The notes beneath the pieces are model-generated. The model saw nothing but the letters and a program-made list of their open reading frames with translations, did no database searches and had not been told where the DNA came from. Positions 48,633-57,092 of a stretch of 64,000 bases of DNA are shown here, in pieces. Source of the DNA: Gracilaria gracilis. Its lineage: Eukaryota; Rhodophyta; Florideophyceae; Gracilariales; Gracilariaceae. Position 1 is the first letter of the stretch; each line of letters opens with the position of its first letter. The stretch lies in NCBI GenBank assembly GCA_030374805.1, contig JARGSG010000043.1, positions 124,001 through 188,000 of the forward strand, in the 5' to 3' direction. The translations under genes were made by a program, and so were the position numbers.

Positions 48633-49784
48633 ATGCCTCTCGCCTTCTCAATCAGCACAACTCCGTTTACCCAAAGCCGCAATGGTTCATCGTCGATTCG
48701 CCTCGAACACAAACGCAAACGCTGCCACCATGTCTGCATCTCCATGCGCACTTTCTGGGTACAACCAGAAACAAAAACAGCACTAACAACCTCTCTTGAA
48801 CAGAACATCACCGACTTCATCTTCACCGACAAGAACTTCTTCAACGAATGCTCCTCCATCGCACGATTTAACACTTTACTTATTCCAGATTCTGGCCATT
48901 TCGAAAACGGTCTCTACTCATGCATAACGTGTGCGCAGGATGTAACCAATCTACTAGAGCAAGCCAAAAAGTACAAAACCATCATCATGGATTCCACAGA
49001 TTGGAAGATCATCCCCGCCGAAAACCTAATAGCCACTTGTCAACAAACACAAACTCAGATTCTTGCGATGGTAAATTCTACACAAGAAGCAAGATCCATG
49101 TTCGGAATGCTGCAAGTCGGTGTTGATGGATGTATTCTTCGAACCGATAGCATAGAAGAGATCATATCCTTTGCAAACTTAAAAGGTGAGATGATAGATA
49201 AAGTAGGCAGCGCGATACAAAATTTATCGTTTGCAACCGTTTCCGACATCCGTGCCGTCAACATGGGAGAACGAGTGTGTATCGATACATGTTCCATGCT
49301 CGCGGAGAATGAAGGAATGTTGATAGGTTCGTCGTCACAGTCCATGTGTGTAGTTCTGTCCGAAGCAGCACGAACAGCCTATGTACCAAGCCGCCCATTC
49401 CGCGTTAACGCTGGGGCCGTACATTCATATTGCATGCTCGCTGGAGGAAAGACAAAGTACCTGGCGGAGATATGTGCCGGTGATGAAGTGATGATAGTAA
49501 GCGATTTTGGAAAGAGTAGTCGGACGGCAGTGGTCGGAAGAGCCAAAATTGAAAGCAGGCCATTGTTAATGATTGAAGCATTGGTTGAAGGCGATGAAAG
49601 CAACAGGTGTACATTGTTCGTACAAAACGCAGAAACTGTAAGACTGGCTGTTGTAGATGAGGATGGTAAAGGGGGCATGCAAAGTGTGAGCACGTTGCAA
49701 ATAGGAACGAGACTGTTATTAAAGAGCGATAAGAAAGCACGACACGTCGGACTGGCAATCGACGAAAACATAATCGAAAAGTAA
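48633..49784 (+). CDS. 3-dehydroquinate synthase II (archaeal-type AroB') homologue
   Basis: Start set at MPLAFSIS (48633), giving 383 residues; the upstream in-frame text is not conserved. The first 40 residues are Ser/Arg/Lys-rich without acids and fit a plastid transit peptide. The rest matches the DHQS family: FWVQPETKTALTTSLEQNIT, ILAMVNSTQEARSMFGMLQV, GVDGCILRT, MGERVCIDTCSMLAENEGML, IGSSSQSMCVVLSEA, PSRPFRVNAGAVHSYCMLAG and TAVVGRAKIESRPLLMIEAL. In methanogens the enzyme makes 3-dehydroquinate by NAD-dependent oxidative deamination of an amino-heptulosonate, not from DAHP. A photosynthetic eukaryote should already have an ordinary shikimate pathway, so the substrate here is uncertain. 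Single exon; convergent with the next gene. Confidence 0.88.
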   Translation: MPLAFSISTTPFTQSRNGSSSIRLEHKRKRCHHVCISMRTFWVQPETKTALTTSLEQNITDFIFTDKNFFNECSSIARFNTLLIPDSGHFENGLYSCITCAQDVTNLLEQAKKYKTIIMDSTDWKIIPAENLIATCQQTQTQILAMVNSTQEARSMFGMLQVGVDGCILRTDSIEEIISFANLKGEMIDKVGSAIQNLSFATVSDIRAVNMGERVCIDTCSMLAENEGMLIGSSSQSMCVVLSEAARTAYVPSRPFRVNAGAVHSYCMLAGGKTKYLAEICAGDEVMIVSDFGKSSRTAVVGRAKIESRPLLMIEALVEGDESNRCTLFVQNAETVRLAVVDEDGKGGMQSVSTLQIGTRLLLKSDKKARHVGLAIDENIIEK

Positions 49785-49840
49785 ACAAAGCAAGACACAA
49801 CAACAGAACAAACAGACCACTTTCCACAACAAAAGCACGG

Positions 49841-50779
49841 TCAGACTTTTGCACTTGGTGCCTCCGGATTCCAATCATCATCATCATCCCATCCAGCATT
49901 CCATCCATCAGCGTCTGCAGAACTCTGGGCGGAAACGTTGTGGTCTTGAGCACCGCTACGCACGCGTTGATACGCATGACTCGCAAGTTGTACAGGTGAC
50001 AACGAACTATTTGAAGACTTTGACCAAACGAGAAACGCTGCGACAATGACAGTAGCAATGGCGCCCACAAAGCCAACTGTGGAGACGGAAGGATTGAATG
50101 GCGGTTGCATGGATTTCTTTGAAAAGTTGGCGCCATCCTGAGCTTGCTGAGCTTGGAGTGGTTGCTCGAGCTGCGCGTTTTCGTCAGACTGCGTTCTTGG
50201 GTCGGAAATGGTATCGTTTTGCTGCGGCTCACTCTGCTGCGTTGTGCTCTGCTGTGGTTCGCTCTGCTGCGGCTCGTTCTGCTGGGTCTCGTTCTGCTGG
50301 GTCTCGTTCTGCTGGGTCTCGTTCTGCTGGGTCTCGTTCTGCTGTGTCTCGCTCTGCTCAGGTACGCTCTGCTGCGGTTTGCCCTGCTGGGGTTTGCCCT
50401 GCTGCGTTGCACCCGCTTGCGTGTCGCTCTGCTTCGCTTCGCTCGGTTTTGTGTCGCTCTCCTTTGTCTCACTCCCTGTCGGAAGGGTGTGTTGCCCTTC
50501 GTTCTGTGCCGTCTCGTTTTCGGCGACAGCGGCGTCACCCTTGCCAACATCTGTGTGGTTGGCACCCTCAGCAGCAGCAGCACTCTCCAATCCGTCCCCT
50601 TCCTCGTGGCCCGGCACAGCCAGCTGAGCGGCGCGAATAACAAAAGCGACATGATGAGCGTGTCGTCTCCTCACAACGGCCCGTTCGACCGACGCGTGTG
50701 GCAAAGACGGAGCAACGGGGGCGGCGTGCGTGACGACGATGAGTACAAACAATGCGACGCAAAGAAGCTCGCGCGACAT
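49841..50779 (-). CDS. Gln-rich type I membrane protein with Trp/Asp cytosolic tail
   Basis: 312 residues from the ATG at 50779; the frame is open upstream but with unconserved Arg/His/Pro text. Residues 1-19 are a signal peptide (MSRELLCVALFVLIVVTHAA). The lumenal region has an NHT glycosylation site and a long Gln/Asn/Glu/Thr stretch with tandem SETQQN/NETQQ pentads coded by a 15-bp repeat (about 50260-50350 on the plus strand). One membrane helix follows (VGFVGAIATVIVAAFLVW). The tail ends DGWNAGWDDDDDWNPEAPSA, with tryptophans set among acids, similar in kind to Trp-based motifs bound by coatomer delta-COP. No family recognised. Convergent with the dehydroquinate synthase II gene. Confidence 0.68.
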   Translation of the reverse strand: MSRELLCVALFVLIVVTHAAPVAPSLPHASVERAVVRRRHAHHVAFVIRAAQLAVPGHEEGDGLESAAAAEGANHTDVGKGDAAVAENETAQNEGQHTLPTGSETKESDTKPSEAKQSDTQAGATQQGKPQQGKPQQSVPEQSETQQNETQQNETQQNETQQNETQQNEPQQSEPQQSTTQQSEPQQNDTISDPRTQSDENAQLEQPLQAQQAQDGANFSKKSMQPPFNPSVSTVGFVGAIATVIVAAFLVWSKSSNSSLSPVQLASHAYQRVRSGAQDHNVSAQSSADADGWNAGWDDDDDWNPEAPSAKV

Positions 50780-51242
50780 TTTCGGGGAGATTGAAGGAGA
50801 CGGCTCGTGGGCGGATCGTTGAGGGCGATGCGGTGCGGTTTCGGTTGGAACCCAATGCGCGCAGAGACACCTCGGGTGCCTACGATGGTATTGAACAGGC
50901 GACGATGTGCGGGCGTCGGGTGAGCTGTGGCGGCGCGGAATTGACGTATCTATTGGCACAATTTGCATGATTTACGCAGTTTTGGCTGAAAGGCTTTCCC
51001 GTCAACGCCCTTCCGCTGTCCACGTGTGCGCTGTTTGCATTCGTCACGATCAATCGCGCCTCAACGTCGCACATCGCTTTCATGAACTGCATGAACTGCA
51101 GCGGCGTCAATCAACGGTAGATAATACAATACGAATCAAAAAGTCTACAAGGTTTAAAACAAAACGCAGGTCAATCCACATGCTTTACAGAGCGAGGATC
51201 ATCCTGCCGAAAGAAAAGCATTCCAGCTCAGAATCCCCAAGC
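50780..51242. other. Intergenic region
   Basis: 463 bp between the start of the Gln-rich protein gene and the stop of PEP carboxylase, both on the minus strand. No gene. TCATGAACTGCATGAACTGC near 51079-51098 is a small direct repeat. Confidence 0.4.
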
Positions 51243-54125
51243 CTAACCAGTATTCTGAAGAGCCGAAGACAATCCTTTCATCGAAATAATCAGCGCATCA
51301 ACAAGAGCCGCTCCTTGCTCCGCACCAACACCTTCCTTCACCACTCCCTTCACAGTAACCGACCTCCACCTCTTCAGCAGTTCAACTTGGGCAAGGTTCA
51401 TCGGTGTGAGCCATTCACGGCGCGTATTAATCGCTCGCTGCTGCACACGATCCTTGTCTAAAAGCTGTTGCTCTCCAGCCACCTTCAAAACCAGGTCGAT
51501 AGTCTCCACCAAAAGCCCGCGCAACATCACTCCAAATTGCTTCTGTTCCTCGTCCACGACCAATACATCATCATATCGACTCGAAATGTGCGGGTCCGCC
51601 TTTGCCAAAACCATTTCAATCAGATCAAAGAACGACCTGAAAAATGGCCATTTCTCATACATCTCTCGAAGTAAATCGGGGCCGTTCTCCACCTTCATCC
51701 CAGCCTGAAGCGCCGAGCCAAGTCCCAACCATACAGGCAAGTGCAGTCTCGTCTGAGTCCATGCAAACACCCACGGAATGGCGCGCAACGTTTCAACACC
51801 ACCTTCCTTACGTTTCTGCGGTCTCGAACCAATGTTGAGTAGCCCAAGCTCCTGTTCAGGAGTCGCTGAGCGGAAGTACTGAACGAAACGATCATCGCCG
51901 TGAACAATCTCACGATACTTGGCGCAAGAAATCTCAGACATCATATCCAGCACATCGCGATACTCCTTCTTCACCGGCACAGGGTCGTTGAGATCCGCCT
52001 TCAACACCGCAGTGGTATAAACTTCTAAAGTCTTCCATGCCAACGCCGGTAAACCAAAGTCCTGTTCCATCACCTCTCCTTGGATGGTCACCCTCAGATA
52101 CTTGTTCACCGTGCGCGGCGGCTGTGACAAAATGGCCAGATGCTGCGGGCCTCCACCTCGCCCAACAGTACCTCCACGACCGTGGAAGAAACGCAGAGTG
52201 ATACCATGCTTTTCAGCACATTCCACCATTCGTTCTTGAGCCTTGTACAGCTCCCACGCGGACGTGAGTCGACCACCGTCCTTTCCGCTGTCGGAATATC
52301 CAATCATGACCTCTTGAACTGAATCAAAACGGGTTCGGAGATGCTGGCGGTACCACTTATTCTCGAACAAAGTGTTCAGCACCATGGTCGAGTTTTGCAA
52401 CGCATAGATAGTCTCGAGAAGCGGCACAACACGTAATGAGTTTGCACCACAATCTGCAGAACACTCTCTCTGGAAAACTTCCACAGCAAGAACATCCGAC
52501 GGTCTCATGCACATGGAGATAATATAAGCTCCCAGAGCTTCCGACCCAATCTCTGAAATGGCTTCGAAGGTGTCCAACACGTTCTTCGCCTTGCCAGTGG
52601 CCGGGTGGTCCCTAGGAATCAGAGGGCGTTTACCCTCCAAGACGCTTGTGAGAAACTCCAGTCGCTGGTCCTCCTTCAGGTCCTCATACTTACCCATGCC
52701 GAGGTAGTCCGTGATAACTGACATGGCATTGGAATGTTCATCAGCCTCCTGACGAATGTCGAGCTTGACCAAAGTGAGACCGAAGATGTTCACCCTGCGA
52801 ATGAGGTCCTTCAGCTTTCCTTCAGCAAGAATCTGATCTCCTGTTTCAACCAGGGAGCGATACATGACGAGAAGAGGCTCCAAGAGGTCAGCTTTGGTGG
52901 TGTAGATGGGAGAAGCAGGGTCGGGAAGCGGCGGATTCTGGTTTGCCAGAAGAGCTTCACAATACTCTCGTGTAGCAGTCATACGATCGCGAACGTGGTA
53001 AAAGCACACGCGGAACGGTTCTGTCGGTGGAACATGGTTCCAAAACTCTTTGTATCGAATCTTATTCGGGACATAACGACCAGGGTTTTCCCTGCGTGCC
53101 TTCTCGACAAACGCGTCAATCTTCTCGTTGTACTCGAGCAATTCTTTAGACCCATAGTGTAGAGAAAGGTCGAACAAAAGAGTCTCAATCTCTGTGAGGT
53201 AGAGACAGGCGGCTCTGTAACGATTGATAGCAACGACCTCACGGGTTACAGCCGGGGTAACAAAAGGATTGCCGTCGCGGTCTCCACCAGCCCATGATCC
53301 GAAAAGGAACGGCGTAGCATCAAGCGGGAGGGGCTCCAGACCCCTCGACACCAGGTAGCGATCCATCTGAGACATGTATGTCGGAGTGGCGTCCCAAACA
53401 GTGTCCTCGATTACATGAATAATGTTACGAGCCTCATCTTCAGGCTTGGGCTTGGATCGACGAACCTCATCGGTACGCCACAGACCAAGAAGACAAGATT
53501 TGAGCTTTTCTTCATTGTTGCTCCTCTCAAGCGGGGTGAGGTTATGGTCATGATTGGCTTCGATACACCTGGCAATCTCATGCAGTTTAAACAGAAGGGA
53601 ACGACGAACTGCCTGCGTGGGATGGGCTGTGAGAACCATTTCAACGGTCTGAGTGGAAAGCTGATCGCGAATCTCTTGCAACGAATTACCCTTGTCTTCC
53701 ATCTCTTCCACAATCTCGTTTAGATAGAAGTGAGTGAGAAGCGAAGACTCGCCCCTTTCAAAGGCGCGGCGGCGACGAATACGGTGAACATGCTCTGCGA
53801 GATTGGCGAGGTTGCACATGTTGGAGAACAAAGAACCAACGACGGTGAGCTGTGAGATGTCGAGATTCTCGATGAGATCAGCGAGATCATGGAATGAGGC
53901 ATCATCCTTGAAAGAAGAGTCATAGATTTTGGCCAGACTGCGCACCTTTTCCAGGATGGCCATGTCATGAGGCGGGAGTTGTAGCTCAATTAGAGCCAGA
54001 AGTGTGTCGCAAAGCTGGTTGACATCCTGCTGCAACGGAGAGATGAAGTCAACGGAATCAATGCGACTAGCCTTGGTGAGCGGGTTGGCAACACCCTTCA
54101 TCGCCAGCGGCATGGCTCCTACCAT
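51243..54125 (-). CDS. PPC: Phosphoenolpyruvate carboxylase, plant/bacterial type
   Basis: 960 residues from the first ATG (54125), a normal PEPC length. Adds bicarbonate to PEP to make oxaloacetate for anaplerosis and nitrogen assimilation. Catalytic text: VLTAHPTQAVRRSLL (active His), GSWAGGDRDGNPFVT, VMIGYSDSGKDGGRLTSAW, FFHGRGGTVGRGGGPQHLAI (mobile Gly loop), RAIPWVFAWTQTRLHLPVWL and the terminal ALQNTG, where the last residues carry the allosteric/active-site carboxylate. The plant phosphorylation motif SIDAQLR is absent from the N-terminus (KASRIDSVDFISPLQQD), so light-dependent control of that kind is not expected. No transit peptide; cytosolic. Single exon with a TATA box 100 bp upstream. 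Confidence 0.97.
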   Translation of the reverse strand: MVGAMPLAMKGVANPLTKASRIDSVDFISPLQQDVNQLCDTLLALIELQLPPHDMAILEKVRSLAKIYDSSFKDDASFHDLADLIENLDISQLTVVGSLFSNMCNLANLAEHVHRIRRRRAFERGESSLLTHFYLNEIVEEMEDKGNSLQEIRDQLSTQTVEMVLTAHPTQAVRRSLLFKLHEIARCIEANHDHNLTPLERSNNEEKLKSCLLGLWRTDEVRRSKPKPEDEARNIIHVIEDTVWDATPTYMSQMDRYLVSRGLEPLPLDATPFLFGSWAGGDRDGNPFVTPAVTREVVAINRYRAACLYLTEIETLLFDLSLHYGSKELLEYNEKIDAFVEKARRENPGRYVPNKIRYKEFWNHVPPTEPFRVCFYHVRDRMTATREYCEALLANQNPPLPDPASPIYTTKADLLEPLLVMYRSLVETGDQILAEGKLKDLIRRVNIFGLTLVKLDIRQEADEHSNAMSVITDYLGMGKYEDLKEDQRLEFLTSVLEGKRPLIPRDHPATGKAKNVLDTFEAISEIGSEALGAYIISMCMRPSDVLAVEVFQRECSADCGANSLRVVPLLETIYALQNSTMVLNTLFENKWYRQHLRTRFDSVQEVMIGYSDSGKDGGRLTSAWELYKAQERMVECAEKHGITLRFFHGRGGTVGRGGGPQHLAILSQPPRTVNKYLRVTIQGEVMEQDFGLPALAWKTLEVYTTAVLKADLNDPVPVKKEYRDVLDMMSEISCAKYREIVHGDDRFVQYFRSATPEQELGLLNIGSRPQKRKEGGVETLRAIPWVFAWTQTRLHLPVWLGLGSALQAGMKVENGPDLLREMYEKWPFFRSFFDLIEMVLAKADPHISSRYDDVLVVDEEQKQFGVMLRGLLVETIDLVLKVAGEQQLLDKDRVQQRAINTRREWLTPMNLAQVELLKRWRSVTVKGVVKEGVGAEQGAALVDALIISMKGLSSALQNTG

Positions 54126-54694
54126 GGCGCAGAACACAACAAAAGAAGCAGTCAGCACCAACACCAAGCAAGCGCGTGCAGGCGAAAACGGTGGGCAGCT
54201 TCAGCAGCGCACCCAAGAAAGAGCGCTTTTATACGCACAGTCAAGCGCAGATCTGCGGCGCAACAGCGTGCACGCGCACTATGAACGAGCAGCGCACACA
54301 GAAGAACAGGCGTGGCGTCCACACGAAACGGAGAGCGCGACGAACTTGAGGACCGATTCGTCAACTCGCAGGCGGCGACGGCTCGCCAAACAGACGGCGC
54401 ATTGACAGCGCTCGCGCTCCGCTTCATGATCTGCGCGACTCAAGAGCGATGTGGCGCGTGTGCTGGCACACGGTGATTGGCGCGCGGCCCGCGCGTAAGC
54501 GCCGCTCATTGGCGCGTCGCGAGCGCCGTGAATATGCGCATACGATGGCGCTGCATTGCGCCATGGCGCTTGAGCTGGCGCGCTGGTGCGCGCTGCCAGC
54601 TGCAGCTTTTATGATGCAGCTCAAACGCTTTCGCAAAGATATCTAACGTTACCGCAACCTATCCTGCCCTAGCCGCTGCGCTCTACAGTACAGT
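54126..54694. promoter_or_regulatory. Upstream region of PEP carboxylase
   Basis: GC-rich, with many GCGC words. No gene. It also reaches the 3' end of the membrane-protein gene that follows on the same strand. Confidence 0.45.
54227..54233 (-). promoter_or_regulatory. TATA-like box of PEP carboxylase
   Basis: Minus-strand TATAAAA, about 100 bp before the ATG. Confidence 0.5.
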
Positions 54695-55720
54695 CTACAC
54701 CACGTAGCCGAGCCGTTCGCGAGCCGCCAGGTTCAGAAAGTACGGACCGAGCAACGTCGTCATGAACACCAGTCCGCCATGCAGCGCGGCCGCGCCGTCG
54801 CCCTGAGTGAAGCCGGTCGCGCTCGCGTCGATGGACCCCAGTTGCACAACCGTAAAGTTCAACAAGCAGAGCAGGTAAAGTGCCGCCCACAGCATGAAGT
54901 AAAGAGGCGACGGGCTTCGCTCGCTTTTTGCGAGATGTACTGCAAACGCGCCCCAGCTTATCATTACGATACCCGTCACAATCGTCAACACCGGATATAC
55001 ACCGATGTGGGGCGGTGCTATGAACGGTGCTTCTAGTCTTCCTGTTCCTGCGTTTGCGTTCACCACGCCGCCGGCTATCAGCGTCCAGACGCCGGCTAAC
55101 GCTAGGTTGGCGTTCCAGAATACTGCTCTCATCTTGTTTCCGGAGTTCTGGCGCAGAAAGTCTGCTCCGGTTGTCACGCTGATCAACCGAGCCATGAACA
55201 CAAACTGACCGCCTTGTAGCGCCAGACAAAAGTGGAACGAAGTGAAGATTCCCATCACAATCACAAGACGACTCTGAGATATGTTCAAACCTTCCATCAG
55301 AGGTTGTGTCAAGTCAGCCGCTCTCATGGACGGTTGTATAAACACGAAAACGGCGAACACATAATATCCAAGTACCGTCTGAATTATCATGCAAATCTTA
55401 ATGAGCCTTACGTCATATCGTCGCAGCATGAATGTGTAGAGCCCGAGGAATAGCCCCAACAGTCCGAAAAACACTTCAAACAAGCCGCCAAGAAAGAGTA
55501 CAAACGCCGGCGGTCGGCCTGCGTCGAACAAACCCACCGACGGGTTTGATGACACCACGCGAAGTGCACCCTCCGTGATTACGAGAACGCTCCATATCGT
55601 GAGCAAAGCCGATGTCTGTACGATGGCGAGCGATGTCTTACCGCGTGCAAATGGTTTACTGATCGGATCTTTGAAAAGAATGCTTTCGTAGTCATCGGTT
55701 GAGGATATATCTGTACTCAT
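54695..55720 (-). CDS. Eight-helix membrane protein A (paralogue of 59919-60935)
   Basis: 341 residues from MSTDISSTDD (55720); the frame opens 12 codons earlier at GTG. About eight hydrophobic helices, with N- and C-termini polar. Shared with its paralogue: LLTIWSVLVITEGALRVV, FLGGLFEVFFGLLGLFLGLY, VLGYYVFAVFVF, FTSFHFCLALQGGQFVFMAR, SGNKMRAVFWNANLALAGVW, FTVVQLGSID and ALHGGLVFMTTLLGPYF. I know no family with this set. It is not a photosystem or light-harvesting protein. The conserved charged bits next to helices (GxxxR after helix 1; SGNKMR) suggest a specific fold. Probably a transporter or membrane structural protein; function unknown. Confidence 0.78.
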   Translation of the reverse strand: MSTDISSTDDYESILFKDPISKPFARGKTSLAIVQTSALLTIWSVLVITEGALRVVSSNPSVGLFDAGRPPAFVLFLGGLFEVFFGLLGLFLGLYTFMLRRYDVRLIKICMIIQTVLGYYVFAVFVFIQPSMRAADLTQPLMEGLNISQSRLVIVMGIFTSFHFCLALQGGQFVFMARLISVTTGADFLRQNSGNKMRAVFWNANLALAGVWTLIAGGVVNANAGTGRLEAPFIAPPHIGVYPVLTIVTGIVMISWGAFAVHLAKSERSPSPLYFMLWAALYLLCLLNFTVVQLGSIDASATGFTQGDGAAALHGGLVFMTTLLGPYFLNLAARERLGYVV

Positions 55721-57092
55721 GGCTGCACGCAATGGAAGGGCAAGGAAAGGGAGCACACTTGAAGAGACCCCTTGGGGCAGAAGGGATGGAGTTGGCTAGG
55801 TCACTGACCTTCCCTTTTCCGACTGTTGCTCATGACGCTCTTTACTACCTATAGCTTACCCTAGCTAGGGAGGTTATGACGCATGATTGATGTCCTGTTG
55901 CTGGCGTAGATATGTAGCCTAGTGGAGAAAAATATGATACGCATGCACAATGCGCCGACGTCAGTTTGGCAGATGTTCTTTGAGAGTTGTAGATTCGTTT
56001 TGTGTACCGAAGGTATAGATACCGTATCGGTTCTGCGACGAATGAAATGTCGCGTTGCGTGGGAATGAGATGTCTAAAACGCACTGCTGGCTAACGCAGC
56101 AACTGCGCCTGGTAGACATGGTCTGCTGTCATTGTGATGTAACTCTAATGAGCGTGTGCTTCTTCTCTCGTAGCATGTTATGGAGCATCGTTTGCGGTTC
56201 ACCCTCGACTTTCGAGAAAAGTGCTGTTTTCAACCCACAATGCTTGAACGTATCTTGCAGGTGCAGTGCAGGAAGACCTGGTAAACAGAATCAACAGTTG
56301 TTCTGGCATGTTCACAAGTTGTGCAGCTTGCGTTCGCCACATTCTCGTGACTAGATGCATACAAGGGTAGCGCAGTTGAGTGCTCTAGCGAAAAGCAAAG
56401 TGCTACTGAAGCGGTATCGAGCGCCTTTCCTGGACGGTAGCTCTATTTCCGGTTCATCATGAATGAGTCGTCATAAAAAGTGTGCGGAGAAAATGTTTAT
56501 AGGGCTCAAAATGTTGCATCCTTGTTGATGTATTGAAGTATCGTGATCAGTTTAAGAGTATGTGACATTATTGCTAGTTGTATCGCAACCCATCCCAGAC
56601 AGGGGAACGGAGCTACCACTTGTCCTTAAAATACATCTTCACAATAGATAACTTACCTATCACCCACTAAGAGGTGAAAAGCGAAGCACCGCCCTACCCT
56701 CGGGTCAGCACGGTGGCCAAACCAGTATGGCTTAAAACGGCGTTCTTAATCGAAGATATTGTACTGCTCTGTCCACGATACCAATCGGAGCATGTAGAGG
56801 AAACTTGCGTATAAATGCTACATATGTGGCCCATTAGACAAGCACTAATCCGATTAGCTCGCTTAAGATTTTCCTCAATTTGCAACACTGCGCACATCCA
56901 TACGTGCTGCACATAATGTGCATGCCCTATGAAACAAAACCAACAAACTCACGATGGTCCCACAACCATATCTGTTTCTCTTTCGTATACGACCAACGGC
57001 TTCGTTCTAAAACCGATTTTTAAGCAGCTTGGACTGAGCAGCTGCTGAACTGTTCAGAGTTCTTCCAAGCTCCAAAGTGGAACAAAACAAAA
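55721..57092. other. Divergent intergenic region
   Basis: 1.4 kb without a supported gene. GTACCGAAGGTATAGATACCG (56008-56028) belongs to the recurring word family and lies about 290 bp upstream of membrane protein A. Confidence 0.5.

Noticed and set aside
50098-50794. Plus-strand ORFs across the Gln-rich protein gene (Leu- or Cys-rich repeats)
   Set aside because: Alternative-frame readings of the 15-bp repeat; the minus frame has signal peptide, membrane helix and a sensible tail.
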